Notes: generated by a model not told the origin, from the sequence alone. 64,000 nucleotides of DNA from Certhia americana (GCA_018697195.1 CM031864.1:11599970-11663969); one strand, 5' to 3'; shown: positions 15,195 through 29,379, counted from the stretch's first letter. Program-made: numbers and translations.

Positions 15195-16130
15195 AAAATA
15201 TGCTTGGATGTCAGTAAACCACTTGACTGTATCATATTATACAGTTTCAAAATTATTTAAGAAACCAGTTTTGATGTGGACAGAACACTGTACAAAAAAA
15301 CAAACTTCAAAAGAAAATTAAAATCATATACCGAAACTTTGAAAGCATCTCTCAAGGATGCAAGGAATTTTCTTACACATTCTCTTGAAAATTTTAGTTA
15401 ATCATGCAGAACAGGAGTAAAACGTGTGTTCTTGAAATCTGTAGATGATACTAAATTTAGGAGCAGCAAGCCCCAGCGAGGACAGAGAAAGTTGAGAGGC
15501 AGGCAATTAAAAATAAGGTTCTCCTTGGGAAAGTGCAGCGAAGACATCCAACAGGAAAATAATCTGAAAGAAATATTCAGTGGGAGTGACAAACTGAGGA
15601 GCCAAGAAATTCTTACAAGGTTTGCAGTGTGATCTGGTAGCAAGAAAGATTAATGAAACCTTGGCTGCACATGCAAAGAAAAAAAAAGCCACATCAAGCA
15701 AGAGGGATACAACAGCTAAATATGCCCACTTTGGATAGCAAGCAATATAATCAGACAAGTCTGCAGTAATAAAATGAATGCAAATACCACTGGGATAAGA
15801 CAAGCCTTATTTAGACTAGTATGTGGTAGTACAAGGACATGTTAAAAAAGGAAAACAGGGGTTAGTGTCTGAAAGCTTTCTTCTCAACAGCCTTTCTAAA
15901 GCCCCAATATGACAAGCAGACTCACAAGAGAGACTTAAACGACCACTTAAGAAGAGTTCACTCCCACAAATGACATTAGTAATAGAAAGCTAAAGATGTG
16001 CTTAAGGGTCTCCCACAGACAATACCATGAGCTTGTTCTGCAAACACCTCTGCACAGACCTGGCAAGGTTAGAATATATAGGTAGTGCAACTCAATACTG
16101 GGCTAGACAATGAGTCCAGGCAGCTCTCAA
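15195..16130 (+). mobile_element. Diverged CR1 LINE fragment, ORF2 to 3' region
   Basis: CR1 is the main LINE family of birds and other sauropsids. At about 15,205-15,230 the plus strand encodes LDVSKPLD, a decayed form of the reverse-transcriptase block known from CR1 ORF2 as LDVSKAFD. Further on, 'gatgatactaaattta' near 15,445 matches the DDTK block. Around 15,590-15,680 a segment resembles the ORF2 region just before the 3' end. Near 16,090-16,120 'ctgggctaga' resembles CR1 3' sequence. Frames are broken by stops and indels, so this is a dead copy. It lies antisense to the presumed minus-strand gene. Boundaries are approximate. Confidence 0.62.
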
Positions 16131-16139
16131 GTTGGCTGA

Positions 16140-19100
16140 AGGTCATTAATTTCTCAGCATATGATTAGGTAAATATTTGTTTTCTTCTAAGCACAACTTT
16201 CATAACATAATGCTGAGAAAGAGGAAGATAAACCTTCTTTTGCTTGCAGAAGACATAAGCAGCAAACACATATACCCTATTAAAATTTGACTTTTTTTTT
16301 CTTCCTTTTTTTTGGTCAACTGCTTTATCTTAACACAGCATATATTTCTAGCTTTTTCAAAAAAGCAAAGCAACTACTGTAGTGGCACTGCACGTCCCTC
16401 ACCACTGGGACAGAGGCTGAAAAAACACCAGGCACAAAACTCTATCCTCCTACAGTGTCAAGGATCAGCCCTCTCCATGCAAAATCTGTCTTTTCCTTGA
16501 ACACTGATATGTATCAATAAACATGAATGCCAAACAACTGGTCAAACAGAAGAATACCACCCCAGCATTTAGTACAGGCATGTCACAAGACTTTGACTAC
16601 CTAGCTACAAACTTTGAGGGCAAGAGCCCTGGTTTTCTTTCACTGCTGCAGCATACAAACTTCAGTGAAGTGTTTTACAGGAAAAATGCCATGTAACTAA
16701 AAGCAGAGTTGCAGCATCTGCTTTGTTTTCCCATTCTTTTCCACAGTGCTTGACTAGCCCAGCCATGTACAGCCAGCCCATCTCCCCACAGCACGGATCA
16801 CTTCACGAGCATGCATTATTCAGAGAACACTGCAAGTGCATTTAACACTGAGACTTCAGAACTCACAAACACTACAACTTTTAAACAACTTTGCCAAGTG
16901 ATGTTTATTGAACACTCCTATTGCAACACAACAAAGGTTGTACCAGCGGTTTGGCACAGACTGCAGTCCTGTGATCTTATACCTGGTGCTTTTCTCAAAT
17001 ACAAGATGGTTTTCAGGTTACTTCTGCACAGAGAGAAAGAGGAAGAACATAAGGGTGGCAATGTTGCCAGAAATATTCCAATTTCCACTGAGAATTTTTT
17101 CAGATGCTAGTTCTAAATATATTATTTTGAACTGTGGATTAGACAAAATATTTTAAAGGAATACATATTCTCCCCAGCAACGTACCCAATCTGCTGCTCT
17201 GCGATCACAAAAATGACAATTTTTTTTAAATCAATCTTTTCAATAGCTGCAGGTAAGTTAAATCTGTACAACTTCTATTTTGCCATTTGAGGACAAGGGA
17301 TACTAATTATCTGACACATGGGTTTTCAAGATGGACATAACAATGCATCAACCACACAGATTTCAAGTCCTGTGTTTCCTCCTGTCCCTTCTATTCAATC
17401 ACCACTTACTCCGACAGTTTCTATCAGAGTAACTGCAACCTCAGTTCTGCCTGGCACACTGAGTTTTTGCCATCACATTTCCCAAGGTTAAATTTCAAGG
17501 TTTAGAAATAGTTTTTTCCTCTGAGATGACCTTCAGCAATCGCCCCAGTTCTGAGAAATGAATGAAGTGTTCCCAAAACAAAGTAAATTTTAGTAGTAAC
17601 CTGTAGCTAAAAAGAATACATAGGTATGTGACCTGCTTTAGGGATAGAGACTGCTAAAAATAATATTGTCTGGGCAAGACTTTTGAGTAGACTTTTGGGA
17701 TCATGGCAATTGAGTAATTCTTTCTGGATTAACTATATACAAGTTTTCTGCTTACCATTTAACATATTTTGGTTCAATGGTACAAAACCATCAAATAAGG
17801 TAACACAGGATATTGGAACTGGTTTTAAGGGATCTGACCTATGTCCACCTAAGTTAGTGGTAATCTCTGCACCAACTCAGCAGAAACCACACCAGATACC
17901 AATATTAATCTAAATATTAAAATCCATTACAGTTACTCCTACAGATAAAAAGCCCAATACTCGACACAATCTGTCAGTTTCCCACGGGAAGGTTATGTCC
18001 TCCAACTCATTTTTACTTACCTAGCAGTCTACAAAGTGCACTTTGCTGATCCCAAAGAGGTGCACAAGGTGTCCAGCCTCAGAGGATGCTACAAACAAGG
18101 CAGGATCAACCTTGAAGACCACTAGCCACCACCAACCTCACTGAGGCCCTACAGGGCTTGGGGGAAGATGCAGGAACCTCCAACAGAGGTTCAGTTTAAG
18201 CTTCATCCCAGTGTTTTAACAGGGACTGCACAAACAAAAGGAAGCCAAGTACAGCCTTTAAATGTTATCACAAATCCCAGCAGCTGTATATCTAACCTTC
18301 TGAACTTCAGAAACTGACTTCCCATACAAATGCCTGCTACAGTCTTCCTGAACACATGGCAAGAGGATTTTCATCTCACCCATCTTGAACTGGCCAATAT
18401 CAAAGTGTTTCAGATTTCCTTTTTATCTATCTGACAACTCAGGAACAGTCTGCTGACCCAGATTCCCTAAATAATTTATTACATTCTAGACTTCTTATGC
18501 CCCTTCTGATTTCAAGAGTTCAGCTTCTCTTTATGTGAAATCTTCCCAGACACAGATGATCACTGTCCAAATTTCCAGCAACTCTTTTAATTTCTTTTGC
18601 AAAGTTCCTACATAAAATTCAAATAGTGCTTTATTATTTACTTACATAATTTTACTGGAGTTTGAGATGTGAAGAACAACTGTTTCAACTGAAGCATTTC
18701 AGCAGATTTGGAGGTATATCAAATAATATTTTTTATTGCTTTAAAAATTAGAAAAATTGATTGAACTACACTGAGTTGTCTTCTGTATTGATAAGATCAG
18801 AAACTTACATTGAGAGCAGTTTCATATAGATGAAAATGCTTCATGTGGCTTAAGACAATGCTTATATTGTTGTCTGCAACAAGTATTTACAAGCATTTCA
18901 AACGCTATAAATATTTTGCAACATATTGTGAATAACTCAGATGCTGTTTTCCAAGCTAATATAAAGATATATACAACTGGCTAATGTTTCTCTTTCCACA
19001 GCATTCATTGCAGCAAATCATTGGCAGCTACATAAAGTCAGGACTAGGCAATACAGGTGGGAAGTGGCAGCCGTGAAATCCCGTGTCAAACGCAGCAGCT

Positions 19101-22100
19101 GCAACTCCCTGGAGCAGGGAAAAGAGCAAACCTGGTGAAGAACCAGCAAGTGAGAATGGAACTGTCAACCCAAGGTACCAGAGCTCTGTGCATCAGGACA
19201 GCCAGCCTTGAGCTCTGGCTGCCTTACTAGGCAAAGCCCTCCAGAGACCCAAGACAGCATCTGCTCTGAAGCACAAGGTGCACACATGGAAACAGCTTGA
19301 TTACCCTGTTTCAACAGAAGTTGGGCTTGGGACAGCTGATGTGTAGAAAAGACTGTCTCTCCTCCAGGTGCAGATGTCTCCCAGGCTCACAGCTGAGGAG
19401 CTTGCTGCCTGAGCCCAAAATCTCCAAGGGGTGACCCAGAGCACGATGCTTCAGAGAGACAGTGTGATGGAAGTAACACCCCACCAGCATGAACAGGAGA
19501 GTGCCTTTAACCATATCCACTGGGAACTGAGGACAATGGAAAGAGCACAGACCCACATAAGATTCCTGGCAGGCTGATAAGCACTGCCAGGCAAACTGTC
19601 ACAAAGCTCAAGGAAATGGCAGTTTCTTCCTTGCACCCAGGAAAAACAGGACTGAGGACCGTTAAACACCTTTGGAAACCATCCAAAAACCCACAATGAT
19701 CCTAAAAGAATAAAGATCTCATCAGATCTCTGTTCAAATCTGCCCTCAATAAAATGCTGTTAAAGGCTTGGATTTAATTGTTCTTTCTGGCAGTGCACCA
19801 ACGACTAAAATAAGGAGGTCTATCAGGCAATGTGGAAGAAGTTACTGTATTGCAAATCACTCAACACACATCAGTTCCCTAAATGATGAAACAATCCAGT
19901 AGAAATCTCAGGCCAAAATCAAGCTGAGGACTCGAAACTGGTGACTAAGCACACCATGCCTCCAGACCATATCCCCTGCAAAAAAGTGGCTGTGGGAGAA
20001 ATTTAGGGAGCACTTTTCCCTCAAAAGAAATGGTTGTCAGAGTCACAGTACAACCCACTCCCTTCACTGAACAGTTTAAATTTTGAAAGCTTTTGTGACT
20101 ATGATCAAAATAATTCAAAAAAGATGTGCATCAAAATGTTTTTATTTTCCACCACTCTAAACACTTTTCCATCTACGTAGCCCGCTTTACCTATCTTAAT
20201 ATCCACAGTCCTAACACATATGCTCCTAATCTAAACAAAATACTTTTCTATAGGTATTATCTACCACCACTCCTGCCTATATTCATATTGATGCTTCCAC
20301 AATCCATCATAAAAATTATATATGTTTCTCCCATAATAGAGCATTTTTCCCCATGAACTATGCACTAATGGAATTAATCTTTAAAGAAGAAATTAGATTA
20401 AGATTTCAAGCAACATCTCAGCAAAGATTTTAAAAGCTAGGCCACCACAAAAAAAAAAAAGTTGAGGAAAATAATTATTTAATAGCATCACCCCAGAAGG
20501 AGCTTTACTGCATAACTGTACTAAATAGAGAGGCTATTAATGATCTTCAGCTAGTTACACACTGAATTAGCACTGCTTTAAAAATTAATTGTAGCGCTTT
20601 CTAAAAAATACAAAATCTAAGTTTGTGAGAATCTAAAACACCACAGAAGCGTTGAAAAGTAGGCCACAGATATGCCTATTTACACAGCCTTGCAAAAGCA
20701 GGGAAATTTTCTAGTCCTGTATGAAGTGCTGCTGACCTGCCTGTACCAAAATGATAATGGAAAAAAAAAAGTCTACATGACATTTTGCTGGCCTGTCCAC
20801 GAAAGAAAAATTATTTTGACATGTCGCACTAGACAGAAGCAGTAGAGCAAATCTCTTTTGGAATAAGTAATGTAGAACAATCTAACCAGAAAGATGAAGA
20901 TATTTGCAGAATAGTGGGAAGTTATTAATATTGTAATATATTTTCTAAAAGTAAATACATTTTTTCCATCAGTCTCAACTGTTAGTTCTCTTAGAAGAAT
21001 TCAAACACAAATCTTTATCCTACACCATTATTGCTCATAGGTGTCGGTGACATTCACAAGGTAACTCACTTCAACTAAAAGCAGATCTCTCTCATTTTGG
21101 ATAACAGCCTTTTTTTGCTACTTAGCCAATAAAATAAAAGGTCCTGAAGATCACAGCCTTTTGGGGGGGTTCTGATGTCAAAAGGAGGAGGCAAATGGCA
21201 TGATCCAGCTGTTTTTAAAACAAGTGGGCACGTTTGCAAACACTGCTCTTTTGCACACATTAATAATGTGTTAAGACCTTGATCAGCATTTTGTACACAA
21301 AAGCACTCATTTCAACAGAACAGAAAACATTCCACTTTCAGAAGCAGAAAAACTAGCTTTGTGCTATTCCCTTGGCAAGCAACATCTCCATGCCATCACT
21401 TGCAGAAACTAAGGAAGAAGCTCTGCTCCAGATCTAATTCTCACCACCTTCCCTTTTTCAAGTTGCTTTTTGGAAACTTCCTCAGTGCAACAGTGAGTCA
21501 ATAACTTCTGCCCACCTGCACACTTTGGTAGGCTCTCTTCAGTCCAGAGCAACCCAGGTTCCAGGGACAGGTAACAACCCTTTTTATGTGTTCTGGAGAG
21601 GAAAAAGCATTGTAGTCTCCACCACACTGTGGGAGGCAGATCCACCCTTCCATCAGCAGCAGTCTGGTTCTGCAAGGGAGGTTACCACCACTGCAGAAAG
21701 GACTGCTCATGCCTGTTTGGGCACTGCTGCCAACTACCAATACTGGCATGGAGCCCTACTCAAGCACCATTTGTGATCTACTTAAGCTTGCTGAAAACTT
21801 GAAGGGCTGCAACAGAATTTGATAGTTTTCCTTTGTGTTACTGAGCTGTAGCTTTCCACAAGTTAGCTTAACCATCACCAAAGTCAGCATAATCATAGGA
21901 AGACTGCATTTGGGAGATGGGTGAGCTGTGCCACATTCACATCATATCACAGCTTACTAATGGTAAAAAGGAAGGTATCTTGCTGCCTTCTCTGGGACTG
22001 TGCAGTTCCACCCCCTTCAGCATTTACTGCACCTCTGAACTGCTTTAATCCACTAACCAGCAGAAAGCTATAAAGCTCTTCCCCTTCCCCCTGAAGTTAA

Positions 22101-22345
22101 TTTTTTGCCGCTTCAGTGAAATGGCACCGACACCAAAATAGCATAAAGTAAGTCACAGCAAATGGGAGCACAAATGGAAAGTAGCAACTCCCCCTTCTTG
22201 CGTTCAGCTTTTGCCAGCTGCAGCTTAACTATTCATTGCTATTGCTCAAGAAAATAAGTTCCACAGAAAATGCTTTACTGTAGAGGGCTTGCCCTGTGTT
22301 AAGCAAACTGAGGACACAAAGTTCATGGAGTTCATGGCAAAGCAC
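16140..22345. other. Non-coding sequence, nothing recognised
   Basis: A GC-richer passage at 19,010-19,700 has no splice-flanked open frame I could support. The rest is AT-rich. No nameable repeats apart from short A tracts such as the one near 20,448-20,460. Confidence 0.45.
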
Positions 22346-22350
22346 AGGAC

Positions 22351-22480
22351 ACAAAGAAAGACGTGCTGGGTCACACCACAGGGCCTGTTAGCCCAGTACC
22401 CTGTCTCCAACACAGCCTCCAAGCACAGCACTGGAGAAGAGTAAGAACAGGATGAGCACATCTGCACTTCCCCCAAACAC
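22351..22480 (-). mobile_element. CR1-type LINE 3' end relic
   Basis: The plus strand reads 'gtgctgggtcacaccac' and then 'ttagcccagtaccctgtctcc' close behind. This is the reverse complement of the widely shared CR1 3' terminus, in which a 'gggctagatggaccattggtctgacccagt'-like phrase closes the element. The insertion therefore lies on the minus strand. Divergence is high and only the 3' end is recognisable. The family assignment is from memory of sauropsid CR1 consensus sequences. Confidence 0.55.
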
Positions 22481-22509
22481 ATCTGTGGCCTTCAATACTG
22501 GAAGACATT

Positions 22510-25500
22510 TTCTTAGACTTGCATTTGTCCACCAAGTAGTCCCCAAAGTCCCCAGACTTTGTCCACCAAAGTCCCCTCCTTTTCCAGGAGTCCTCCAGGC
22601 TTTCCTGCTTGAAGAATGTGCAGAATATCTTAGGTGCATATAAAGAATTACTTCCTCCTGCCAAGATCAATCTGACTCCTTCAAAGTTTGACTTTTTCTT
22701 GGCTCTTACACACCGGCATATGAAATAGCCAAACTCTCTTCAAGCCGGTCACAATTTCATGGGACCTCTGTGACATCATTCCTCAACCACACCTTTCCAA
22801 GTCATATGGACATCTGTCACATGGAAGCCATTCCAGGTCTCTAATGACTCATGTTGCTTTTCCCCACAGTTCCTCTAGCTGCTCTGTATCTTGATATGAA
22901 AGGGAGATGAAATAGCATCTAATACATGGACAAAATATAGATTCAGACAAGGCATAATAATGTTCTGTATCTTATTCTTTTTTCATAGCATTTCATAGGA
23001 CTTGATATACTCTCTTTAATCACTTCTAAGCACAGAGCTGATGACTTGACAGAAGTACTCTGGGTCTCAAGATCTCATGAGCAGTGACAGTTAACCTGGA
23101 GTCTATAACTCTGTACAAAAAGTTCAGACAATTTCCTGCTAGCAGTGCAGATCATTTCATACTTATCTATATCAAATGCAGATATCTCATACTTTACTTT
23201 TAAGCAATATCAAGAACCTAGAAAACCTGTCATAAATTCTTTGAGTTAATACCTCCAAGTTACATGAATCACTGAAAACAAGACAGCAATAATAAGAAAT
23301 CAACTTGAGACAAAAAGCTGCTGAAGCACTCAACTGCAGTGAGCATGCAGGACAGAGAAGTCCTACAAATGGGACTGCACATGTAACAAGGAGTTCCTTC
23401 AGGCTTTGATGTGCTAGTTATTTGAAACTACACAATGACTGAATCAAAAAGGTACAAGATCCCAAAGGAATCAGATTCCCTGCTTCTCTGCAGCAAGCTT
23501 CTAAAGTTCCCTGCTTCTAAGGTTTTATAACCACCTTCACCAAAATAAATAAATCACTTCTAAGTTTTTTTTTTAAAAAAAAAGTAAACCAAGGCATTTC
23601 CACACAACTCCTTTCATGTATTTCCACTGCCTCATCTAGAGTCACATGCTCAGTCCTGACCTTTCCAGATTCTCCTCTCTGCCTCACCACACTTATTCAG
23701 ACTATCAAATTCATTTAGTGAAACCATCCTATCCTTTCACACTTGACTCTTTTCACAGACAAGCAGTTCATTTTCATGCAGACCCACTTTTAACTTCAAA
23801 AGGTTGCTTTGTATCTCAGCTTCTGATGTCCCTTGTTTAAAACACTTTCAAATAAGGATCTGAAAAGCGTTGTAGCTGGGAACTCTCTACTGCATCTCTG
23901 TCCCTCCTCAAAAAAGAAAAAAAAATCCACTATCAAACAAAGTGAGAGGCCATGCATCCACCCAGGATTTCTGTAACTTTTCAGTAGCTCTCGCAGTTCA
24001 CCCATGCATATCCAAGGTCACGGCCAGAGTTCATAAAACTGAGCCCTCATCTGTGGTGGGCCTGGATCAGTCTCCTGAAGTTACCTTCACAGCAATACCT
24101 GCTTTACCTTAGGCCTCCTGTGTAGTCATTCATTTCCACCTATCCGTCTGGTTACAAGGAGCCAACCCTTCTGAGCAGTGTCAGAAGGCAGTGACAACCT
24201 GACAGACACCTGGCACCATCCCCTCTGACCCAGGCAAGGGCACAAACCCGGACCACACTGTTAGTGGAGCCACCCCGCAAACACATTGTTCCTCCTGCCA
24301 ATGCACACAAAGAACAGCGCTGCAAAACTGAGCTGTGCAAGTTATTTCACACCACGCCATAAAATTCTGCTTTCCCTCCCGATGGCTCAGACAACTGCAC
24401 TGCCCCAGGCTGCCCCCTCCAACAGCAGCACCCAACACCCTCCACACAGCTGATACCAAACACCATAAAGAGCACTTTTTACCCATTCTGAGATGCTTCA
24501 CCAATCATGCGAAAACAATTTAATTAACAAGATTATATGCAAACTCATAAAGCAATTAGGTGAAAACACATAGCGGAAACTTTGCCAAACTTACATCTTT
24601 TAAGGACACCTAGAAACTGCATTTGTGTCACAGCAAACGACATAAAAACTAATGCAGTGGCTCTATTAATCAAAGCATTTTTCACTTTGAGACCAAAAAT
24701 ACAGGAGAATACTTGTTCATAGCTCATTTCAGAACCATTTTCCATTTAAAATATTTGTAACTCAGTAATTTCAGGTGAGAAAACCATACTGAAAAGAGCA
24801 GTACATTACACTACATTTCTCATTAATTTCCCTGTGAAACATCTGAGTCTCCAAAAATCAGACTTTTAAGTTAATTATGCACAATTTGGACACTCCAAAG
24901 TCAGGAATTCAGAGCTGAATCCCATCTACTCACTCACAAAACCTTTATAATGAAAACACATTATAATCATACTCTTTTCTTGCTAGTACAGACAAAAAGG
25001 CACTATCCTAATTTTTAAAACCACACCTGAATCCCAACGGGGTTTGTTTGGGTATTTTGTACTCGGTTTTTCTCCCATAAAACTTACTAGACACGTTTCT
25101 ATCTGAACACCTTCAGCAATGCATCCAGAAGTGCACTGAGTTAAAATGCAGCAGCTGTTTCCTACTTACTTTCCTCAGATTTTAAGTACAGGAATTTTAC
25201 CTAGCTCTAATGCAGAGAATTACCACAGGTCTTTAGTAAAAGGGGAAGACTGAGGGCTTCAGCACAAACATCTGCTCCCATCCCCTTGAATCTAAACGGA
25301 AACACAACAATTAAAAGCGTCACTGATTTTAAAGAAATTTTACTTTCTTAGATTAGACACTGCATCAAAACTACAGCAGTTAAAAAGTCAACCAATTTTC
25401 CAGCTGGCTGCTACATACATTGAAAAACAAGACTAGTTCAAGATAATAACATTTCCTTTGTATTACAATACTGGTCAAGCTGCTGACAAGGAGACAAATG

Positions 25501-27540
25501 AGTTTTTAAACCATTAGTATACACTCACATAAAATTAAGAACAGTTCCATAGAAGGAAATTTGGATAACCATGATATGCCTCTTCCAGTACAATACTTCC
25601 CTTTGATTTTTTGAGAAGTTATTAAAATTGGACTATCTCACCTTGCTGGAGATTCATTTATCCATTATTATAATATACAGTTAATGCAGGAGATGAGATT
25701 AGGTTTTGACAAGTCTTTTACACTTCCCAGGGCAGCACTGCTATTTCTGCCTATGTTGGTAACTTCATCTACCAGCTAACCTTTACGGTGTTGACAATGT
25801 GCAATTAACAATTTTTTCCCTTGCCCCTGATTCCCATCCCACTGCAGATGATGCTGTTGCAATGACACACATCCCAGCTCCTCCTGGCACCCTGGGCCAG
25901 CAACAGCCCCTAAAGCACCCACCATGCCCCACACATGGCTCCCTTTCAAGATCTCACAAGACTTGGCAACAGCAACAAAACAGAGCAGCCTCGAAATGGA
26001 GGAGGCCGTCACCTAATGAAACATGACTAACAGGACTGCTGACTGTCCAAATATTTAACTGCTCTCCAATGCTGCGGGTCAGATGGGTTAATCAAATAAA
26101 CTTGCATATCCGGAGGGATTGCCCATTATTTCTGTTTTCTTTAAGTCCTTACCTGACTTTAGAGATGAAAATCTACTAAGCTGTGAGCAATTGGGAATAT
26201 CTGTACATCAAACCTAACAAAGAGACACCAGAACTCTCCATCATGAGCTGAAAACATGGAAAAGTTCTTTAAAAAAAAAAAACAAAAAAAAAAAAGCCAT
26301 TTTGCTGAATAATGTGACAGCTCTCTTCAGCACAAAAAAGCAGCACATGCTGATGGGAACTGACAACACCTACACTAGGTACCTGGAAATATAACCCATG
26401 TCAGTGCACAACTGCACTGCATGGGGGACTCCAACACTTGTCTCTCCCAGACTTAACCATTAAAACTCATCAGAACAAAAAAATGCCAATACAGATGGAC
26501 AAAGTAGATGCAAAGTGTTTTCAGTGTATGACAATGGAAATGAAAATAAATCTAGGATTAAAATACAGCTTAGTTTCACTGATTTCTAATAGCATTTGTC
26601 TCCATTCAACAAGAATTTATGCACCATTTCAACCTGATAAGAATTTAATTTTAGGTAATAAAGCTTTACAAATTGAATTCAAAGGGAAAAAAAAAACCCC
26701 AGCATTTCCCAATTATTTCCAGAGCTCCACAACTACAGACTTTAACTAAAGGAACAGGGAAAGCTGTCACTATAAAAGCACAGCTGACATGTGACCTCCG
26801 GATACAGTGGCACTAGCAAGCAGCTATAATAAAAATCAATATTAATTCCACACACTTCTGTTTTGAAAATAAAGCAATGAAATTCCCTCACACCCACCTG
26901 CCAAAGGGACACAACTCAGACCAACTTTGTCAAAGAGGATTTTTAAAGTCTTTCTACGTGCATGTAATGGATTCCAACACTGAACGTGCACTGAATGTTC
27001 AGTGAACCAAATAATTTTTAATAGATTCCTCAGGGGAGGTTTTTTATATTTTTAAATCACTCTAAGACCTTGGAATGACAACCTGATTCAGAGGCAAAGA
27101 AAGGCTGGTCATGGGGTGGGGTATTGTGTTTCTTCTGGGTTTTTCCCAAAAGAATAACAGTCATGTCTGCTATGTGTACTTAATATGCACTTTAGAAATG
27201 TCTTCATTTCTACAAACCTTAAACTTTTTTAATTGCTTTTGAAAGCATATAGTAAGGAATTTTCAAGTTCCTCCCTGCAGAAATACTACACAACAGGTAT
27301 CAAAAGTTGATCTAACAGAAAGGTGGAAGGAACTGAAAGCTGGAGTGAGGCAGCTCATCTCCTTCAGCCACAGTTGCAAAGAGGTAGGTGATAGATAGTA
27401 TTAACAAAACCATCAGGCCCATATATGAAAAACCCAAACTTAGCACACATTAGATCAGTTTTCACAATTCAGAATAATGACCCTCCCCTCCCCATGCCCC
27501 TCAAACCAATGCCCACCTTAACAGCAAGGCCCCTATGACA
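22510..27540. other. Non-coding sequence, nothing recognised
   Basis: Two small local direct duplications are visible: 'tttgtccaccaa' repeated within 22,520-22,575, and 'ttccctgcttct' repeated within 23,475-23,520. An A-rich simple repeat lies at 26,270-26,296. No exon is supported. Confidence 0.45.
26270..26296. repeat. A-rich simple repeat
   Basis: Two runs of A separated by a single C on the plus strand. Confidence 0.85.
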
Positions 27541-27757
27541 CGATGGCAGATTCAGCACGAGAAGCAAGCACCCCTTGAAAGAGGGAATTTTTTCCAGCTG
27601 TATGATTAAATACGCAGGAAAACAAGACGAGGAGCCTCGAGCGCTGCCGTTGTTAGTGTGATTTCAGCAGGATTAGGCAGAGCACGATGGAGGAAAAGCC
27701 TCAGACAATGAGTCCTTTCATACACCAGAAACAAAAACTACCGTTAATCACACCCGC
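27541..27757. promoter_or_regulatory. CpG-retaining intronic patch, possible enhancer
   Basis: I count 11 CpG dinucleotides in 217 bp, including CTCGAGCGCTGCCG near 27,636-27,650 and CCGCG near 27,755. Neighbouring intronic DNA has roughly none to one CpG per 60-base line. Local CpG retention in otherwise depleted DNA suggests methylation-free regulatory DNA or a conserved element. No promoter motif or exon was identified, so the function is inference only. Confidence 0.3.
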
Positions 27758-27759
27758 GA

Positions 27760-29290
27760 TTCAGTTTCTTCCACTAATTCCTAATCAGACATCAACAAAT
27801 AAAGCAAAACACTTATTCTTGTTTGAATTCTATGAAATAAAAACAAATGAAAGGAAGTGATCAGCCCATGCTGTAAAAATGTCGTTGCCTCTCCACCTCC
27901 TGATGGACTGGGAGCTGAGACAGGCATGAATGGTTGGGAAAGGAGCCTTTCCATAAAGCCCATCCATAGAGAAGTCCAGAGTAGAAGAGTGCTGCATTAA
28001 CAAGCAGGAGGAACTTCAAGAGACAAACTCAGTCAAAACACTCCTCTGTACAAAAAAAGACCCTGCACCATAGTCATTAGAAAAAAACATCTGGTGCACC
28101 ACTTCAATTTTCTACATTAGTCACTGGACAGAAACAAAGCATCTTTTTTTTCCAAAAGCAGCAAATAATTGCAAATCCACTTCTACACATAACCTATCAT
28201 TTATCACCTCATCAGCAACTGCTTGAGCCTGACAGAATTAAACACTCAAGTCAGTCGTTTCTGTTAAAAGCAATAATTACATCGTTACTACAATAGACAA
28301 TATACAATAAAAACGTAAACAAATCTGCCTGGCAATATTTTTATGCACTCTCACTGAAATATCACTAGACACTAAGCAGACAACATTATAATAAAAAAAT
28401 AAATAAATAAAAGTACACTACACCACCACCAAAAAAATTCACTTCCACCGAAGTATAGCTAATTCCAAATTAAAACTTTACCTACAGGCAAAAATACATA
28501 AATGCTTAGCATTATAGTGTTTATTTTAATTACACTGTGCAACAAAAATCCAAGAGCCTGATAACGTCCTTCAGATCCTAAGAAAGCCAATATTCCAGGG
28601 CTAATATTCCACTTATAACCTACACAGTTGTGTCAGCCCATCCTATCACTCAACTGCCAAAGCCAAAGCAGAATGTCTGCATTTCTTGTTGCATCTAAAA
28701 CCAACACACAAGTATCAGCTCAAAGAAAAACATGGGGGAAAACAAAAAAAAAGGCAAAACAGGAGGTCAGGAGATCTCTCCCCTACTCCTTGCAGACAAC
28801 ATTTAAGAGAATCAAACATCCACTGGTCTTCAAAGCTCAACTCTTCAAAGTTTAATAGGGGAAAAATATACATCTCTTGAATTCAAGCTTACATTTACAA
28901 ATGCTATTCAGCAATGTAACTGCTGTGTAATGTATGCTTTAACACCCTACAACTCATGGTGCCTGCCCTGAACACTCAAAGATCTAAGCAAACAAAACAC
29001 AATTCATGATTTCTAGTATGCTAAAGATGTTTCTCGTCACTGCAGTCAAGTTGCTGACCCCAGCAACTCTGTGCAAGTCATTTTAAAACAAATGTCTGCC
29101 TATCTACCTTGATGGTTCCGGCCAATGAAGGAGCCTTTGATCACTCCTCAGCAAAATACTGCCTGTCCTAAAGGACGCCCAGCTTTCTGACAGCAGGGAT
29201 GGGGGATCACTAGAAGAGCATGACAGCCGGCTGCCATGCAATGCTTCAGAACTCTTCCTTTTGATAATTAATTATGCTCCTCATTTCTTC
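27760..29290. other. Non-coding sequence with a short AAAT repeat
   Basis: AT-rich DNA. A short (AAAT)n run lies at about 28,394-28,410. No gene or interspersed repeat recognised. Confidence 0.5.
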
Positions 29291-29295
29291 CACAG

Positions 29296-29375
29296 GCATA
29301 AGAAAGAGACTGGCATGGAGGCAAGTTGTAGCAGCACACTGTATTACTATCTTGTTTACAAAGAAGCTGCTTCAG
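29296..29375 (+). other. Candidate 80-bp plus-strand exon
   Basis: A pyrimidine-rich tract ending in TTTCTTCCACAG is followed by 80 bases and then by CAG|GTAAGAG, a near-consensus donor. Two of the three frames are open across the segment; I recognise neither peptide. It would be antisense to the presumed minus-strand intron, so a natural antisense or long non-coding transcript is the likeliest reading if real. The downstream stretch 29,380-29,810 is GC-richer and carries overlapping open frames on both strands (the longest 179 codons), none recognisable. Confidence 0.2.
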
Positions 29376-29379
29376 GTAA

